Source of the DNA: UBA4744 sp035282865
Lineage (GTDB): Bacteria > Actinomycetota > Acidimicrobiia > Spongiisociales > UBA4744
Length of the DNA stretch: 6,983 bases
Reading direction: 5' to 3'
NCBI GenBank assembly: GCA_035282865.1
Contig: DATEVB010000167.1
Location: 1 to 6,983 of the forward strand
Shown here: positions 5,091-6,983 of the stretch, in pieces
Numbering within the stretch: position 1 is the first letter of the stretch
Layout of the letters: every line of letters begins with the position of its first letter
Program-made: the position numbers and the translations under genes
Notes under the pieces: model-generated
What the model saw: only the letters and a program-made list of their open reading frames with translations
Databases searched by the model: none
What the model was told of the DNA's origin: nothing

Positions 5091-6005
5091 TCAGCCCTTG
5101 ACGGCGCCCGCCGTTAGGCCACCGATGATCTTCTTCTGGAAGATCAACACCAGCACGACCAACGGGATCGTCACCAGAACAGCGGCGGCCATGATCTCGC
5201 CAAAGGGTTCCTGCCGGGAGATTTCGCCCGTGAACAAGGCGATCGCCACCGGGACCGTCCGGGCGTTGGGCTCAATGGTCGTGAACGTGAGAGCGAACAG
5301 GTACTCGTTCCAAGCGGCGATGAAAGCCAACAAGCCGGTGGTTACCAGGGCCGGAAGGGTGAGCGGCAACAGAATCATCCGGAAGACCTGGAACGGAGTG
5401 GCGCCGTCGACTTCCGCAGATTGCATGAGGTCGTCGGGGAGCGCCTGGAAGAAGGCGGTGAGAACCCACACCGTAAACGGCAGAGTGAACAACATGTACG
5501 AGAGGATCATGCTGGGTATGGCAGGCATGTTGAGTGCCCGGATCACTGCGTACAGGCCGGTCAGCACGGCCACCTGGGGGAACATGGTCATCGACAGGAT
5601 CACGTACAGCGACGGTGTCTTGCCGCGGAAGCGGAGCTTGCCAAGTGCAAAGGCAGCGAACGACCCGATGACCAACGCAAACGCCGTCACGGTCACCGCC
5701 ACGATGACGCTGTTGATGAGTCCTCGCAGGAACTTCTCGTTCCGGAATACGGCCTGGTAGTTCTGGAAAGTGATGGCAATGCTGTTGTCAACCGGGCTAC
5801 GGGGAATGAAGGTTGCCGGGGTCATCTGCAGTTGCGATTCAGCCTTGAGGGATGACACCACCGCCCAGTAAAAAGGGAACAGAAGGTAGACGGCGATAAC
5901 CACGATGAGGAGCCAGAACCCGATCCGCTTGAGGGTAGTTTTGGAATCCCTGCCCCAGCGCGGCATGGCGATGACCCGATCGACATCGAGAGCAACATCA
6001 GTCAT
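5091..6005 (-). CDS. ABC sugar transporter permease, MalG family
   Basis: This 304-residue inner-membrane subunit belongs to a binding-protein-dependent sugar importer (carbohydrate uptake-1 type). The first helix is at about 28-49. The periplasmic segment then contains ITFQNYQAVF, and the permease core has several helices from about 95 to 295. The cytoplasmic EAA loop that docks on the ATPase is at about 196-216 (SAEVDGATPFQVF then ILLP). The C-terminus is the typical QKKIIGGLTAGAVKG, shared by MalG-like subunits. The ATG at 6005 overlaps the end of the partner permease by 8 bp (ATGACTGA) and has a good ribosome site, GAGGGT at 6011-6016. The substrate cannot be read from the sequence; maltose, trehalose or related glucosides are the usual ones for such pairs. 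The binding protein and ATPase are not in the window. Confidence 0.93.
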   Translation of the reverse strand: MTDVALDVDRVIAMPRWGRDSKTTLKRIGFWLLIVVIAVYLLFPFYWAVVSSLKAESQLQMTPATFIPRSPVDNSIAITFQNYQAVFRNEKFLRGLINSVIVAVTVTAFALVIGSFAAFALGKLRFRGKTPSLYVILSMTMFPQVAVLTGLYAVIRALNMPAIPSMILSYMLFTLPFTVWVLTAFFQALPDDLMQSAEVDGATPFQVFRMILLPLTLPALVTTGLLAFIAAWNEYLFALTFTTIEPNARTVPVAIALFTGEISRQEPFGEIMAAAVLVTIPLVVLVLIFQKKIIGGLTAGAVKG

Positions 6006-6983
6006 CAGTCACCCTCAGTAATCGGATGTAAATAACCGCAAAGATGGTGATAATCACGAAGATGACCACCGAAGCGGCCGACGAGTAGCCCATCTTCTGG
6101 CTGTCGATCAACTGGTAATACGCGAAGCTCGCCATCGAGTATTTCTTTTGCGCCAGAACGATCTGGAAGAGATCAAACACCCGCAATGCGTCGAGGGTCC
6201 GGAAGACCAACGCCACAGCGAGAGTCGGCTTCAGCAACGGTAGCGTGATGGACGTGAACTGCTTCCATTTGCTGGCTCCGTCTACGTTGGCGGCCTCATA
6301 GAGTTCACCTGGAATCAGCCCCAGGCCGGCCAGCAGCAACAAAGCCATGAACGGCGTGGTCTTCCAGACGTCGATGGCAATCATGGCAGGAAGCTGCCAG
6401 CTCTCTTGGGCCAGGAACGGTATCTGGCCGTCGCCCAGTCCGAGCCTCTGGAACACGACATTGAAGAAACCTGTTCGAGTCGAACCGAACATCCATTCCC
6501 ACATCCGCGAGGACACTGCGGTAGGAATAGCCCAGGGAACCAGCATGACGGCGCGCATGGTGCCCCGCCCCCTGAACTTCGAATTCAAGGTGAGGGCGAT
6601 GCCCAGACCAATCAGAGTCTCGAGCGCGATCGTGGAGAACGTGAACAGCAAGGTGTCCCAGATGCTCAATACGAAGTCGGGATCCGTCGCCCCGACCACG
6701 TACCGGTTTCCGAACAAGCCCAACTGGAAGGCCTCTTTGTAGCGTCGCGGCTCTCGAGGCAGGATGTCGAGTGGCCGGGCGTAGATGGTCTCTCCCGTCT
6801 CGGGATCGGTCAACTCCTCACCCGTGGCCGGATCGATCTGTGCCGGCAACTCGCGGATCTTCATGCTCAGCAGCTCTGAATAATTCTGCAATCCCACGAA
6901 CTGCGGTTCCCGGGCACTGGCAAATGCCCGGTCGGTGAAGCTGGCGTAAAACACCGAACCCAACGGGTAGAAGGCGATGAGAA
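5998..6983 (-). CDS. ABC sugar transporter permease, MalF family (5' end outside the window)
   Basis: The frame runs open to the right edge, reading LIAFYP before the TTG at 6961-6963. That codon is therefore an internal Leu within the first membrane helix rather than a start, and about the first 20-40 codons are missing. Counting from that Leu as 1, the VGLQNY motif is at 23-28 and a long hydrophilic periplasmic loop runs to about 97. The permease core follows, and the EAA loop is at about 223-242 (EAANVDGASKWKQF then ITLP). The first loop holds a tandem DPxTGE motif (44-58) and is longer than in a minimal SugA-like subunit. This protein pairs with the MalG-like subunit to form the transport channel, and the 8-bp overlap indicates coupled translation. 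The upstream gene, beyond the edge, is expected to encode the sugar-binding lipoprotein. Confidence 0.93.
   Translation of the reverse strand, partial: LIAFYPLGSVFYASFTDRAFASAREPQFVGLQNYSELLSMKIRELPAQIDPATGEELTDPETGETIYARPLDILPREPRRYKEAFQLGLFGNRYVVGATDPDFVLSIWDTLLFTFSTIALETLIGLGIALTLNSKFRGRGTMRAVMLVPWAIPTAVSSRMWEWMFGSTRTGFFNVVFQRLGLGDGQIPFLAQESWQLPAMIAIDVWKTTPFMALLLLAGLGLIPGELYEAANVDGASKWKQFTSITLPLLKPTLAVALVFRTLDALRVFDLFQIVLAQKKYSMASFAYYQLIDSQKMGYSSAASVVIFVIITIFAVIYIRLLRVTDD
6011..6016 (-). promoter_or_regulatory. Ribosome binding site for the MalG-like permease
   Basis: GAGGGT on the minus strand lies 5 nt before the ATG at 6005. It is inside the last codons of the MalF-like gene and decides the overlapping start. 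Confidence 0.6.

Noticed and set aside
5077..5760. Plus-strand 227-codon open frame
   Set aside because: It is antisense to the clearly identified MalG-like permease, with composition typical of a reverse-strand shadow and no family resemblance.
6961..6963. TTG as the start of the MalF-like permease
   Set aside because: The frame continues open to the window edge with hydrophobic residues expected of the first membrane helix, so the codon is an internal Leu and the gene is truncated by the window.

Overview
The window comes from a high-GC bacterium and most resembles a deep-branching actinobacterium. The signs are a short YtxH-like protein of actinobacterial type, GTG and TTG starts, abutting genes, and a dnaG-sigA pair. 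The lineage is inferred from gene content, not established.

Layout, left to right. Bases 1-51 are the 5' part of a minus-strand tRNA-Asn(GTT) cut by the window edge. Diverging from it is a 70-residue membrane-anchored YtxH-like protein (127-339, plus). Everything from 428 to the right edge is on the minus strand. In transcription order (right to left) there is an ABC sugar permease cut by the edge (5998-6983), its partner permease (5091-6005), a single-pass protein with an SH3-like extracytoplasmic domain (4567-5070), a small polytopic membrane protein (3991-4566), DNA primase DnaG (1568-3907) and the primary sigma factor SigA (428-1567). The two permeases overlap by 8 bp, the two unknown envelope genes abut, and dnaG abuts sigA. 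The dnaG-sigA pair corresponds to the core of the classical macromolecular synthesis operon, here without rpsU in front of it.

The most notable element is an in-frame 190-residue intein inside DnaG (3164-3733). It sits exactly before the third zinc ligand of the N-terminal CHC2 zinc finger, so the finger is only rebuilt by splicing. The intein has Trp, Cys and Thr at the block B, F and G positions that define the class 3 (WCT) inteins, and it also has Cys1 and Cys+1. It keeps one LAGLIDADG-like motif but has lost most of the homing endonuclease. This makes it a degenerate mini-intein in an essential replication enzyme, with catalytic cysteines overlapping a metal site.

No insertion sequences, CRISPR arrays or origins were seen. 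The only intergenic stretches are 52-126, 340-427, 3908-3990 and 5071-5090, none longer than 90 bp.
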